Source: JAJDTT01 sp965116695
Lineage (GTDB): Bacteria > Acidobacteriota > UBA6911 > RPQK01 > JAJDTT01
Length of the DNA: 64,000 bases
Direction of reading: 5' to 3'
Assembly: GCA_965116695.1 (NCBI GenBank)
Contig: OZ220706.1
Coordinates: forward strand, 4,526,001-4,590,000
Of the stretch, positions 8,433-16,043 are shown piece after piece (position 1 is the stretch's first letter; the number at the start of each line of letters is the position of its first letter). The position numbers and the translations under genes are program-made. The notes below the pieces were generated by a model. That model saw only the letters and a list, made by a program, of their open reading frames with translations. It was not told the DNA's origin and ran no database searches.

Positions 8433-9878
8433 TTGCGAGTCCGGGCGCCCTTCCGACTCCGGCCCTTCCAGGACCGGTTCCTGCGCTGCGCGCTGGCGCC
8501 CGGCGTGACGACGAGCTGCCTCTCGATCGCCAGGCGCAACGGCAAGTCCAGCCTGGCCGCGTTGCTCGCCTTCCGGTCCGTCATCCCGGGGTCCCGCCTG
8601 TTCCGGCGCGGGGTCGAGAACCACTTGGTCGGGACGAGCCTCGGCGTGCTGCGGCGGACGACCTTCTCCGCCCTGCGGCAGATGGTCGAGCGGTCCGGGT
8701 CCGCCCGCGAGTTCAAGGTCACCGAGTCCACGCTCCAGGCGGCCGTCACGCACCTCGGGACCAACACCAGGGTCTCCTGCCTGCCGGCGTCGGGACGCGG
8801 CGCCATGGGGCTCCTGAACTGCGACCTGGTCATCTCGGACGAGCCGGGAAGCTGGAAGGTCCGGGACGGCGAGCTGCTCCACGACGCCATCGAGTCGGCG
8901 ATGGGGAAGCCGGGGTCGAACCTCCGGGCCCTGTACTTCGGGACGGTCGCGCCCAGCTTCGAGGGGCACTGGTGGCACGACCTGGTCCACTCGGAGTCGG
9001 GCGGCTCCCGCCACGTCACGCTGATCGAGGGGACGGGCGCCTGGGACTCGCCACATACGATCCGAAGGGCGAACCCGTTGATGTGGTCCTTCGCCAAGAG
9101 CCGGGGGGTGCTGCTGGCCGAACGGGACGCGGCCCGGCGGGACGAGCGGCTGAAGGCGAGGTTCATGAGCTACCGGCTGAACGTCCCCGCCTCCGACGCC
9201 TCCGACGTGGTGCTCACCGTGGACGACTGGCAGGCCGTCTGCGCCCGTGCCGTCCCCGAGCGGCAGGGCCCGCCGGTGTGCGCCATCGACATGGGCCGGG
9301 AGCGGAGCTGGTCGAGCGTGGCCGCCCTCTGGCCGAGCGGCCGATTGGAGGTCACGGCCGTCTGTCCCGGGATACCTTCCCTGCCCGAACAGGAGAAGCG
9401 GGACGGGGTCCCCGCCGGTACGTACCGGCGGCTGGCGGACCAGGGCTCCCTGGTCGTGGCCGAGGGCTGGCGCCGGGTCCCGGCGGACCTGGTCGGGGAG
9501 GCGGTCCGGTCCTACCTGCCCGGAGCCGTGTTCTCCGACAAGGACCGCGTCGGCGAACTGGCCGACGCCGGGCTCGCCAACGTGGTCTCCCAGGTCATGG
9601 GCTGGTCGTTCTGGACCGCCGCCATCCGACAGCTCCGGCTGCTGGCCTCGAACGGGCCGCTGGCCGTGGCCCACGGCAGCCGGGCGCTGCTCCAAGCCTC
9701 GTTGAGGGAGGCCAAGGTCGAGAACAGCTCCGCCGGAGGCCACCGGCTGGTGAAGCGGCGGAGGAACAACAAGAGCAGGGACGACGTGACGGCCTCCGCC
9801 CTGGTGGCCGCCGCCCAGTGGCCCAGGCTGGAGCAACTGGGCCGTCCGTCTTGGAGGTACGCGGGGAGAGCCGGATGA
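8433..9878 (+). CDS. Phage large terminase subunit (packaging ATPase/nuclease)
   Basis: 481 aa. Walker A-like SIARRNGKSSLAALLA lies near residue 33 and Walker B LVISDEPGSW near 135; the C-terminal nuclease half shows the acidic motifs CAIDMGRE and VFSDKDRVGEL and the late NNKSRDDVTASALVAA. I start it at the TTG at 8433: a GGAG site lies about 8 bases upstream, the preceding gene ends 4 bases earlier, and the result begins RVRAPFRLRPFQDRFLRCAL, a normal terminase N-terminus. It would pump DNA into proheads. ATGA overlap with the HNH gene. It is intact, unlike the capsid and integrase. Confidence 0.85.
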   Translation: MRVRAPFRLRPFQDRFLRCALAPGVTTSCLSIARRNGKSSLAALLAFRSVIPGSRLFRRGVENHLVGTSLGVLRRTTFSALRQMVERSGSAREFKVTESTLQAAVTHLGTNTRVSCLPASGRGAMGLLNCDLVISDEPGSWKVRDGELLHDAIESAMGKPGSNLRALYFGTVAPSFEGHWWHDLVHSESGGSRHVTLIEGTGAWDSPHTIRRANPLMWSFAKSRGVLLAERDAARRDERLKARFMSYRLNVPASDASDVVLTVDDWQAVCARAVPERQGPPVCAIDMGRERSWSSVAALWPSGRLEVTAVCPGIPSLPEQEKRDGVPAGTYRRLADQGSLVVAEGWRRVPADLVGEAVRSYLPGAVFSDKDRVGELADAGLANVVSQVMGWSFWTAAIRQLRLLASNGPLAVAHGSRALLQASLREAKVENSSAGGHRLVKRRRNNKSRDDVTASALVAAAQWPRLEQLGRPSWRYAGRAG

Positions 9879-10159
9879 CGAGGCGCGAGGCGAGGCGGTT
9901 CTACAAGTCGAGGCGCTGGCGGGCGGTCCGCCGCTACGTCCTGGAGCGGGACCGGTGGCGCTGCCAGTCGTGCGGACTGCCGGGATCGGGCGACGTCCAC
10001 CACACCGTGCCGCTGTCGCGGGACCCGAGCCTGGGCCTGGACCCGTCGAACCTCGTCACTCTCTGCCGCCGCTGCCACTGCCGGGCGGACAACGAGATGC
10101 GAAACGGCGGGCCGTCACCGGAACGCCTCCGGTGGCTGCGGCTGACCGGAGCGATCTGA
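9875..10159 (+). CDS. HNH endonuclease
   Basis: 94 aa. Shows the full HNH signature: CQSCG, then DVHHTVPLS with the catalytic histidines, then NLVTLCRRCH. Basic N-terminus RREARRFYKSRRWRAVRRYVLERD. Such nucleases normally lie beside the terminase genes in HK97-type phages and assist packaging cleavage. Here it is last in the head operon rather than first. The ATG overlaps the terminase stop (ATGA). Confidence 0.9.
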   Translation: MTRREARRFYKSRRWRAVRRYVLERDRWRCQSCGLPGSGDVHHTVPLSRDPSLGLDPSNLVTLCRRCHCRADNEMRNGGPSPERLRWLRLTGAI

Positions 10160-10182
10160 CCCGCGAGACACGACTTCGCGGG
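10160..10182 (+). terminator. Hairpin after the HNH gene, possible terminator
   Basis: CCCGCGA (10160-10166) pairs with TCGCGGG (10176-10182) around a 9-base loop, immediately after the TGA of the last head gene. There is no T-run behind it, so it may be a weak or factor-dependent terminator. The remaining 10183-10395 stretch contains no gene I can support, only a T7 tract at 10303-10309. Confidence 0.3.
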
Positions 10183-10395
10183 CAGGGCGCTACAAGTACG
10201 ACTGCTGGTAGTTGAGGGAGGAGCCTCCTTGTGTGAAATCCTGAATGACCTAGTCCCGTATGTCATACTTGATATGTTACGATTCGCTCTGTACGTAGAA
10301 TTCTTTTTTTGGAAGTGCGCAGCTGGAGGGACCAACATGCTGAGACACATCCGTTCTGGGACCATTCCCCCCCGAATACCGTAGCCTCTCGATTG

Positions 10396-10487
10396 TGGCA
10401 GAGGAGACGGGATTCGAACCCGCAAACCCCATGCGCCGGGATTGCCCGATCCTTAGTCGGGTGAGATCGCCGATTCTCAGCTCCTCT
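10396..10487 (-). tRNA. Class II tRNA, anticodon AAG, serine-like G73
   Basis: Full cloverleaf on the minus strand: 7-bp acceptor AGAGGAG/CTCCTCT, D arm GAGA/TCTC with a GG-bearing loop, anticodon stem CCCGA/TCGGG with loop CTAAGGA (anticodon AAG, nominally leucine CUU), a 21-base variable arm with its own stem, T arm GCGGG-TTCGAAT-CCCGT, discriminator G73 and an encoded CCA. The long variable arm plus G73 are serine-type features, while the NAG anticodon with G37 is leucine-type, so charging identity is uncertain. The same 17-base anticodon arm recurs in the neighbouring tRNA 10 bases away. Confidence 0.8.
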
Positions 10488-10497
10488 ACTTCATAGG

Positions 10498-10601
10498 TGG
10501 CGGCGGGTGTGGGATTCGAACCCACGGCCCGGACAGCCTGAAATGTTCTGCCGGGCTCCCGATCCTTAGTCGGGCGCAATAGGCCACTCTGCCAACCCGC
10601 C
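10498..10601 (-). tRNA. Class II tRNA with unusually long variable arm, anticodon AAG, serine-like body
   Basis: Cloverleaf on the minus strand: acceptor GGCGGGT/ACCCGCC, D arm GCA/TGC with loop GAGTGGCCTAT, anticodon arm identical to the neighbouring tRNA (stem CCCGA/TCGGG, loop CTAAGGA), T arm GTGGG-TTCGAAT-CCCAC, G73 and encoded CCA. The variable arm is about 32 bases, with a GCCCGG/CCGGGC stem plus an inner CAG/CTG, clearly longer than normal class II arms. D arm and G73 resemble tRNA-Ser, yet the anticodon would read leucine CUU. It lies upstream of the other tRNA and is probably co-transcribed with it. Confidence 0.8.
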
Positions 10602-10741
10602 GCCGCCAATTCTAAGGGTTCTCTCTGACACCACCCATAAGGCCCGTGCTGCGCCGGTGTCCCCGGCGAGGGCTACGGCAAGGATCGGGCATCACGGAAG
10701 CGGCACGGTGCAGGTCACGGCGGCCGTGTTGGCCGGCGATG

Positions 10742-11173
10742 CTAGTCTGGTTCGCCGACTGGCTTAGAAGATGGACGGACTCCGGTGGGAGCTTCGAATT
10801 TCGTCTCCCCGACAAGGGACAAATAGCCGTTCATGGAAGCGGTGAAAGCCCTTATGAAATCGTCCGACCGGAGGTACGTGTCTCGAGTCTTCGGATTTTC
10901 ATGAAATATCTTGACGAATTGAAGCATGCTTTCCCTAAGCGATTTCCTGACGCGCTTTTGGACTTCAGGGGAAGTCGGCGGGGCCGTAATTTCAAGTATG
11001 GCTATCACAGCCAAGAACATAGCAGCAACGCGGCCAGCGTTTTCCATTGAACTGTGTTTCGCGGTGGACGCCACCCCTTTCGCAGATGTGGCTTTATCCG
11101 AGGCCAGAAAAGCGACGCCCCTCGTGTCATAAAGAAGCTTGAACATCTCGTTTATCTTCTGCTGCTTGTCCAT
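10742..11173 (-). CDS. Hypothetical protein of the integrated element (143 aa)
   Basis: Begins MDKQQKINEMFKLLYDTRGVAFLASDKATSAKG after a good GAGGGG site; ends with TAG. A hydrophobic stretch, GRVAAMFLAVIAILEITAP, could be one membrane helix or a buried core helix, followed by a mostly helical charged region. No family recognised. It lies between the tandem tRNAs and the tRNA-Leu, on the same strand as both, in the cargo end of the element. Base composition is less GC-rich than the head genes. Confidence 0.55.
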   Translation of the reverse strand: MDKQQKINEMFKLLYDTRGVAFLASDKATSAKGVASTAKHSSMENAGRVAAMFLAVIAILEITAPPTSPEVQKRVRKSLRESMLQFVKIFHENPKTRDTYLRSDDFIRAFTASMNGYLSLVGETKFEAPTGVRPSSKPVGEPD

Positions 11174-11313
11174 TGCGCTTTTCCCCTCGATTCCGGTCCA
11201 ACGTATCACAATGATGACAGTCGGCACACTCTCCGCAACTAACCGGTTAGCCCCGCCGCTGGCATAAATGGATGACTGCCGGTTGGCCACCTGCCCGCCT
11301 GCCTCAGAAGGGG

Positions 11314-11398
11314 TCCCCGGAGGAGGGATCGAACCTCCACGGGCGTCGCCGCCCCCCAGGTTTTAAGCTTGGTGCGTCTAACATTCCGCCATCTGGGG
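11314..11398 (-). tRNA. tRNA-Leu (TAA), possibly degenerate
   Basis: Class II leucine tRNA on the minus strand: D arm GCG/CGC with GAATGTTAGA loop, anticodon loop CTTAAAA (TAA), variable stem GGGCG/CGCCC, T arm GGAGG-TTCGATC-CCTCC and A73. Weaknesses: an A-C mismatch in the acceptor stem, another in the anticodon stem, no GG in the D loop, and CCC instead of CCA encoded after A73. It may be decaying or need CCA repair. Flanking 11174-11313 and 11399-11546 contain no supported gene. Confidence 0.65.
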
Positions 11399-11546
11399 AC
11401 GCTGCCCCCTGTCCTGTCTAACGTCGTCGGGAGCGAAAACGCGACGGGGTCTCGCAAAGGCGCCCGGGGGGGCAGCTTAGGCATTTCCCCTCGTTGCCCG
11501 ATTCGTCGCGACCTGGGGCCGCCAGGGGCCGGGAAACGGCGCCCCG

Positions 11547-11777
11547 CTACTCCGGCACCCGCCAATCCCGCACGTGGCCGACCGGCTCCCCGCAGGCCAT
11601 GCACTCCCTGACCCGCTCCCCGGCTGCCACGGGGCGCGGGTCGGGCACCTCGATGTGGATTGCGGAGAATGGGAACGTCTGGTCCAGATTCTCTTGCGTG
11701 ATGCACTCGTGGTGAAAGTGGAAGTCCCTGTCATCGGATGGTGTCTTGAGTACCGAGCCGTCGAGTATGAGTCTCAT
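11547..11777 (-). CDS. Small protein with C-terminal CxxC knuckle (76 aa)
   Basis: Starts MRLILDGSVLKTPSDDRDFHFHHECITQENLDQTFPFSAIHIEV with a GGAGGA site a few bases upstream; ends RECMACGEPVGHVRDWRVPE then TAG. The CMAC pair and upstream His/Cys residues could bind zinc. No family recognised. It is the outermost gene of the element, on the minus strand, with direct repeats just upstream of its start that could control it. Confidence 0.55.
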   Translation of the reverse strand: MRLILDGSVLKTPSDDRDFHFHHECITQENLDQTFPFSAIHIEVPDPRPVAAGERVRECMACGEPVGHVRDWRVPE

Positions 11778-11835
11778 TTCGAAGTCCTCCGTTCGTCCCC
11801 ATTGTAGCCCCCCACCCCCCACACTCGTCCCTCCA

Positions 11836-11883
11836 GTCGGTTGCATATAACATCGGTCGGTTTCGTATAACAGGAATATAACA
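11836..11883. repeat. Two 17-base direct repeats with a third partial copy, 20-base period
   Basis: GTCGGTTGCATATAACA (11836-11852) and GTCGGTTTCGTATAACA (11856-11872) differ at two positions and are spaced 20 bases start to start; a third TATAACA follows at 11877-11883. They lie about 60 bases upstream of the small CxxC protein gene and close to the element's right end. They could be operator sites, recombinase arm sites or iterons. Nothing else is visible between 11778 and 11996 except the candidate attachment core. Confidence 0.55.
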
Positions 11884-11922
11884 ACCGGGGTCCGTCGGGC
11901 GACCGCCGCTAACCCCTTCGAG

Positions 11923-11931
11923 CCAGGGAGT
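11923..11931. other. Candidate right attachment core (attR)
   Basis: Second copy of CCAGGGAGT, matching 3558-3566. To its right the sequence returns to host-type genes (YkuD at 11997). If real, the element is about 8.4 kb. Short, so chance is possible. Confidence 0.3.
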
Positions 11932-11996
11932 TTACACATGAAATCCGGCACGGTAGGATGGGCCGTCGTTAGATCAAGCCGGGTCGGGCAATCCCA

Positions 11997-12572
11997 TCAG
12001 AAGATGAAAACCGGAGTCCCCAGGGGCGCCAGGTCCACGAGCCTGTTCAGGTCCGGTTCGGACAACCGGATGCATCCGTGGGTCACGTTCTGTCCCAGAA
12101 GCCGGGTGTAGAGGGTGCCGTGGATGTAGTAGCCGTCTCCGATTCCCAGGGCGAAGCTGCCCAGTACCCCGTATTCCATCCGGTCGCCGTCCCGCTCGGG
12201 CAGGGGTTCGCCCTCTTCCACGTAGGCCCAGTCCGGTTTGCGCCAGACCGGGAATTCGGTCACGTACGTGATCTTGAATTCACCCCGGGGGGTCTCGAAG
12301 GTCCACTCCCGGTCGCCGGAGATCAGACGGTGTCCGCTTCCCGTTGCGCACAGGGCATCCAGGAGGACCCGCCGCCCGTGACGGACGTAGAGGCGGTTTT
12401 CCGCAGTGTCGATGAGAATAATGCGTCCCCGCGGCGGGCGAACCTCGGGTTTGGCAAGATTCCGCGCCGCCGGGGCGGGACTGGCGCCGTACGCTTCAAA
12501 CCGGCTCTCGGGGCTGGAAAAGGCGGAAGCCCCCAAGAGGACGGCGCCAAGCAGGAGAAGGGCTCGGTTCAG
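11997..12572 (-). CDS. L,D-transpeptidase (YkuD domain), exported
   Basis: Cell-wall cross-linking or lipoprotein-anchoring enzyme. The catalytic signature is clear at the C-terminus: YYIHGTLYTR followed by NVTHGCIRLSEPDLNRLVDLAPLGTPVFIF, with the HGCIR cysteine as nucleophile. A signal peptide (NRALLLLGAVLLGASAFS) only appears if translation starts upstream of the TTG at 12536; the best fit is a CTG at 12572 that overlaps the preceding gene's stop (CTGA) with an AAGG site before it, implying translational coupling. About 191 aa. It is downstream of a helical lipoprotein gene, so the two probably act together in the envelope. Confidence 0.88.
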   Translation of the reverse strand: MNRALLLLGAVLLGASAFSSPESRFEAYGASPAPAARNLAKPEVRPPRGRIILIDTAENRLYVRHGRRVLLDALCATGSGHRLISGDREWTFETPRGEFKITYVTEFPVWRKPDWAYVEEGEPLPERDGDRMEYGVLGSFALGIGDGYYIHGTLYTRLLGQNVTHGCIRLSEPDLNRLVDLAPLGTPVFIF

Positions 12573-13168
12573 CGTCGCCTTCTCTGCTGAATGGCCTGCT
12601 CAATCTCGGAGCTGACTCCGTCCGCCTTCCGCTTGACTGCGCCGAATTGATTCAAGGCGTCCATGTACTTGCCCGCATCGTAGGCCTGCTGCGCGCCTGC
12701 CAGCGTGGCCTCGGCCGAGGCCACGTCGGCCTCCAGTGCGGCCACGCTCTCGCGGGCTGCCTTGCCCCGCCGCGGCGCCTTGCGCAACATGCCCTGGGCG
12801 TTTTCGATGGCGGCCTGAGCCGCTTCGTTGGCCGCCTCCGACTGGCCCTTGACCTTGATCTTGTTCTCACCGGCCGCCGCGGTTGCGGCTTCAGCCTCGG
12901 AAGTGGCCCGGCTCAAGAGTTCCCTGGCCTGGTCGTAGCTTCGGGTCAGGGCGAAGCTGTCATCCTGCACGGCGATCTCGGCTTCGGCCTCATTCACCGT
13001 CGCCGACGCCTTGCCGATCTCATCCGGCGCGTAGGTATCGGCCTCCGCGGCCCGGGCCGCGTCCACAGCTTGGCGCGCCGCGTCGAGTTCCGACGCCGGC
13101 GGGCTGTCGCAACCCGTGAGAAGCACCAGCAATGCGGCGCAAGACGAGAACAGGAGAGCTCTTCTCAT
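12569..13168 (-). CDS. Alanine-rich helical lipoprotein (DUF4398-like)
   Basis: 199 aa. Signal peptide MRRALLFSSCAALLVLLTGC with lipobox LLTGC places it on a membrane. The mature part is almost entirely Ala/Glu-rich amphipathic helix (AARQAVDAARAAEADTYAPDEIGKASATVNEAEAEI), with the SELDAARQAVDAARAAEA start typical of DUF4398-type lipoproteins, and ends in an Arg tail. AAGGAGG precedes the ATG. Its stop overlaps the proposed CTG start of the YkuD gene. Role unknown, probably structural in the periplasm. Confidence 0.8.
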   Translation of the reverse strand: MRRALLFSSCAALLVLLTGCDSPPASELDAARQAVDAARAAEADTYAPDEIGKASATVNEAEAEIAVQDDSFALTRSYDQARELLSRATSEAEAATAAAGENKIKVKGQSEAANEAAQAAIENAQGMLRKAPRRGKAARESVAALEADVASAEATLAGAQQAYDAGKYMDALNQFGAVKRKADGVSSEIEQAIQQRRRR

Positions 13169-13326
13169 GTGACCTCCTTCAGACCTTCCCGAGTCTGTTC
13201 GTGAGAATGGAACATACGCATTGGTCAATAATTGGTCCATGTTAGCATGTTTGCCTCCGGTCCAGAAGCCGGGGGGTTCTTCGTGATTTCCGGAGATTGG
13301 CGGGAATCAGCCGGAGCATTTATCGC

Positions 13327-14529
13327 ATGACCCAGCGGCTCTATCACCAGGATTCCTATCTCAAGAATTTCCGCGCGCGAGTCACCGGTGTGGACCGTTG
13401 GAAGGGGAAACCGGCGGTAGAGCTGGACCGGAGCTGCTTCTATCCCGCCTCCGGAGGGCAGCCCTCGGACCGGGGCCTCCTGGAGGGGCTGCCGGTGGTG
13501 GGAATGGCGGACGCAGGCGGCCGGCTGTTGCACGTGCTGGAGCAGGGGGACCCGGCGGAAGGTCAGGTGGTGGAGGGCAGGCTCGACTGGGAGCGGCGCT
13601 TCGACCACATGCAGCAGCATACGGGCCAGCACATACTGTCGCAGGCCTTCATCCGGGTCTTGGATTGGGACACCGTCTCCTTCCACCTCGGCCGGGAGCT
13701 GTGCACCATCGATCTGACGGGAGATGCGCTGACCCCGGAACTGATCTACGAGGTGGAGGATGCGGCCAACCGGATCATCGTCCAGTGCCGGCCCATCCGG
13801 GTCCACCTGGTCGACGCCGCCCGCCAGAGCGAGTTTCCCCTTCGAAAGCCATCCGGCCGCAAGGGGACGTTGCGGATCGTGGAGGTCTCGGACTTCGATT
13901 TTTCCGCCTGCGGGGGAACCCATTGCCGCTCGGCGGGGGAGGTGGGCCTCATCAAGATCCGGCGCTGGGAGCGGGCCAAGAAGCGGGTCCGGGTCGAGTT
14001 CTACTGTGGATGGCGTGCTCTCCGGGACTACCGCTGGAAGAACCGGGCCGTCTATCGGCTCTCCCGCCTCTATTCCCGTCCCGACCGGGAAGTGGCGGAG
14101 GCCGCCATGGAGCACCTGGAGCGGGAAGAAGGGCTGCGCAAAAAGCTGGCGGAGGTTCAGGATCGTTACCTGGATTCGGAGGCCGCCCGGTTGCTGGAGG
14201 GTGCTGCGGAGGTGCAGGGCATTCGAGTGGTCCGGCTCGTCCTGTCCGGAATGGACATGAAGGCCGCGCGTGAATTGGGCCGCAAACTGGTTCAGGACGG
14301 CGAAAGGCGGTTGGCGCTGTTGGGGCTGGAAGGCGAGTCTCCGGCTCTGGTCTTTGCCCGTTCGGAGGATTTGCCCTGGCACATGGGCAACTGGATCCGG
14401 CAGGCCACCCCTCTCATCGCCGGCCGGGGAGGGGGCAGTCCCCGCCATGCGCAGGCCCGCGGGTCGCGGCCGGAAGGGTTGGCGGAGGCCCTGGACGACG
14501 CCATGAAACGGATCGAGGAGGTCGACTGA
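13327..14529 (+). CDS. Alanyl-tRNA editing protein (AlaX-type, with DHHA1-like tail)
   Basis: 400 aa. Hydrolyses mischarged Ser/Gly-tRNA-Ala in trans. The zinc-binding editing site is complete: HMQQHTGQH around residue 94 and CGGTHC around 190. Family-typical strings include YQDSYLKNFRARV-like N-terminus and DRSCFYPASGGQPSDRG. The C-terminal third (ARLLEGAAEVQGIRVVRLVLSGMDMKAARELGRKL) is a DHHA1-like domain, making it the long AlaX type that resembles AlaRS without the aminoacylation domain. The ATG at 13327 gives the standard N-terminus. Its TGA overlaps the next gene's ATG (TGATG). Confidence 0.88.
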   Translation: MTQRLYHQDSYLKNFRARVTGVDRWKGKPAVELDRSCFYPASGGQPSDRGLLEGLPVVGMADAGGRLLHVLEQGDPAEGQVVEGRLDWERRFDHMQQHTGQHILSQAFIRVLDWDTVSFHLGRELCTIDLTGDALTPELIYEVEDAANRIIVQCRPIRVHLVDAARQSEFPLRKPSGRKGTLRIVEVSDFDFSACGGTHCRSAGEVGLIKIRRWERAKKRVRVEFYCGWRALRDYRWKNRAVYRLSRLYSRPDREVAEAAMEHLEREEGLRKKLAEVQDRYLDSEAARLLEGAAEVQGIRVVRLVLSGMDMKAARELGRKLVQDGERRLALLGLEGESPALVFARSEDLPWHMGNWIRQATPLIAGRGGGSPRHAQARGSRPEGLAEALDDAMKRIEEVD

Positions 14530-16043
14530 TGCTTCGACTGCGCCTTCCCGCCGGACTCCTTCTCCCGGGACTGCTCTGGGCGTGCACACAGACCGTTCCC
14601 GTAGTTCCTCCGGTTCTGGAAATCGGCCACGAGACTCAGGTTTTCGTGGACGATTTCGTGCTGGAGAGAACCGAGGCCCTCGAGCGGCGGCTCAATCCAC
14701 TGGAAAAGCATGCGGCCAACCCGGTGTTGAGTCCTTCACGGCCCTGGGAAGGACGGTCCACCTTGCCGGTCACCGTCCTTTTCGATGACGCGGACGCGAC
14801 CTTCAAGATGTGGTACCGGTGCCGGGACGGGCTTTCGAGCCCCCGTCGCGGGCCGGATCGCTGGGCCTACGCCGTTTCCCGCGACGGCATCGCGTGGGAG
14901 AAGCCCCACCTGGGACTGGCCTCCTTCGGCGGGTCCCGCCGCAACAACCTGATTCCCTATCCCGTCAGCCGGGTGCTGCTGGACGCCAATGAGACCGATC
15001 CCGGGCGCCGCTTCAAGGCCTTGGGACAGGGCAAGGTCGAAGCGGAAGGACTGACCGGCCTGTTGGTGGGATTCTCTTCCGACGGACTTCGCTGGACCGC
15101 CCATTCCGCGGGTCCCCTCCTGAGCGAGACCAAGGGCGATGGGACCAATGCCGGTATCGGGGACACCCACAACATCTTCGGTTGGGACGAACGCTGGGAC
15201 AGGTACGTGGCCTTCCTGCGGCCCAGCCGACGCTACCGGGACATCGGCCTCTCCCACAGCACCGACTTCACGGACTGGCGCCTTCCCAATCCGGTGCTGA
15301 CTCCGGATCCGTCCGATCCGCCGGGGACCCAGTTCTACGAGCTGGCGGTGTTCCGGGATCGGGGCGTCTACTGGGGGCTGCTTTCCGTCTATCATCCCGA
15401 TTCCCTCATGATCGACGTCCAGTTGGCCTTCAGCCGAGACGGGGTCGGCTGGCGGCGCGCGGGGAGGCGGCATCCCATTCTCACCTACGGGCTTCCGGAC
15501 CGGTTCGACTCTCATCAGGTGAGGGCGCTCGCGCCGCTTCTGGCGGGCGATGAGATCCGGGTCTATTACGCGGCCGAGAACCGGCCGCATGTCCTCACAT
15601 CGCAGGATGCGACCCTCCTGACCCATGCGGAGGAGGCCGTCCCGGAGACCGCGGCCGAACAGGGCTGGCTTCGGAACGGGGCCGGATTCGGGGCCCTGGC
15701 CCGGTGCCGCCGGGACGGATTCGTCTCCCTGGACAGCGGTTCATCGCTCGCGTCCCTGCTGACCCGTCCGTTCACCTTCCGCGGAGATCGCATTCTGATC
15801 AACGCGGACGCCACTCGAGGAGAATTCTGGATGGAGATTCTGGATCCGGAGGGCCGGCCGCTGGAGGGCTTCGGCGAGGCGGACGCGGTCCGGATTCGAG
15901 GAAACTCCACTCGCCACGTGGCCCGGTGGAAAGGGGGCCGGGAGCTCTCCTCCCTGAAGGGCCGGGCCGTCCGGCTCCGGGTCTACGCGACCAATTCCAA
16001 GCTTTATTCCTTCACCTGCGCCGAAGCCGGGAGGTCGAAATGA
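14529..16043 (+). CDS. Secreted beta-propeller glycosidase-like lipoprotein
   Basis: 504 aa. N-terminus MLRLRLPAGLLLPGLLWACTQ carries a lipobox (LLWAC). The body resembles five-bladed propeller proteins of the GH32/GH43/GH130 kind: DDADATFKMWYRC, WAYAVSRDGIAWEKPHLG, DTHNIFGWDERWDRYVAFLRPSRR, YRDIGLSHSTDFTDW. The last 120 residues form a beta-sandwich (LINADATRGEFWMEILDPEGRPLEGF, LKGRAVRLRVYATNSKLYSFTC). Catalytic residues cannot be assigned with confidence. A frameshifted relative of its C-terminus lies at 29330-29790. It overlaps its upstream neighbour by one base and the downstream gene by four. Confidence 0.75.
   Translation: MLRLRLPAGLLLPGLLWACTQTVPVVPPVLEIGHETQVFVDDFVLERTEALERRLNPLEKHAANPVLSPSRPWEGRSTLPVTVLFDDADATFKMWYRCRDGLSSPRRGPDRWAYAVSRDGIAWEKPHLGLASFGGSRRNNLIPYPVSRVLLDANETDPGRRFKALGQGKVEAEGLTGLLVGFSSDGLRWTAHSAGPLLSETKGDGTNAGIGDTHNIFGWDERWDRYVAFLRPSRRYRDIGLSHSTDFTDWRLPNPVLTPDPSDPPGTQFYELAVFRDRGVYWGLLSVYHPDSLMIDVQLAFSRDGVGWRRAGRRHPILTYGLPDRFDSHQVRALAPLLAGDEIRVYYAAENRPHVLTSQDATLLTHAEEAVPETAAEQGWLRNGAGFGALARCRRDGFVSLDSGSSLASLLTRPFTFRGDRILINADATRGEFWMEILDPEGRPLEGFGEADAVRIRGNSTRHVARWKGGRELSSLKGRAVRLRVYATNSKLYSFTCAEAGRSK

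Noticed and set aside
10303..10309. T7 tract as a rho-independent terminator for the head operon
   Set aside because: No stable hairpin precedes it on the + strand; the hairpin at 10160-10182 is over 100 bases away.
10440..10590. Reading the two tandem tRNAs as amber suppressors (anticodon CTA) that would decode the in-frame TAG codons
   Set aside because: The string CTA is present in the arm, but the perfect 5-bp stem fixes a 7-base loop CTAAGGA with T at position 33, which makes the anticodon AAG. Shifting to CTA destroys the stem.
10646..11050. 134-codon plus-strand frame opposite the element's 143-aa gene
   Set aside because: Antisense to a gene with a good ribosome-binding site; its translation shows no hydrophobic core or motif.
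3590..11777. Element-wide reassignment of TAG to an amino acid
   Set aside because: Minus-strand genes at 4644, 10742 and 11547 appear to end at TAG, host genes also use TAG, no CTA-anticodon tRNA is seen, and the integrase has a frameshift too; decay is simpler.
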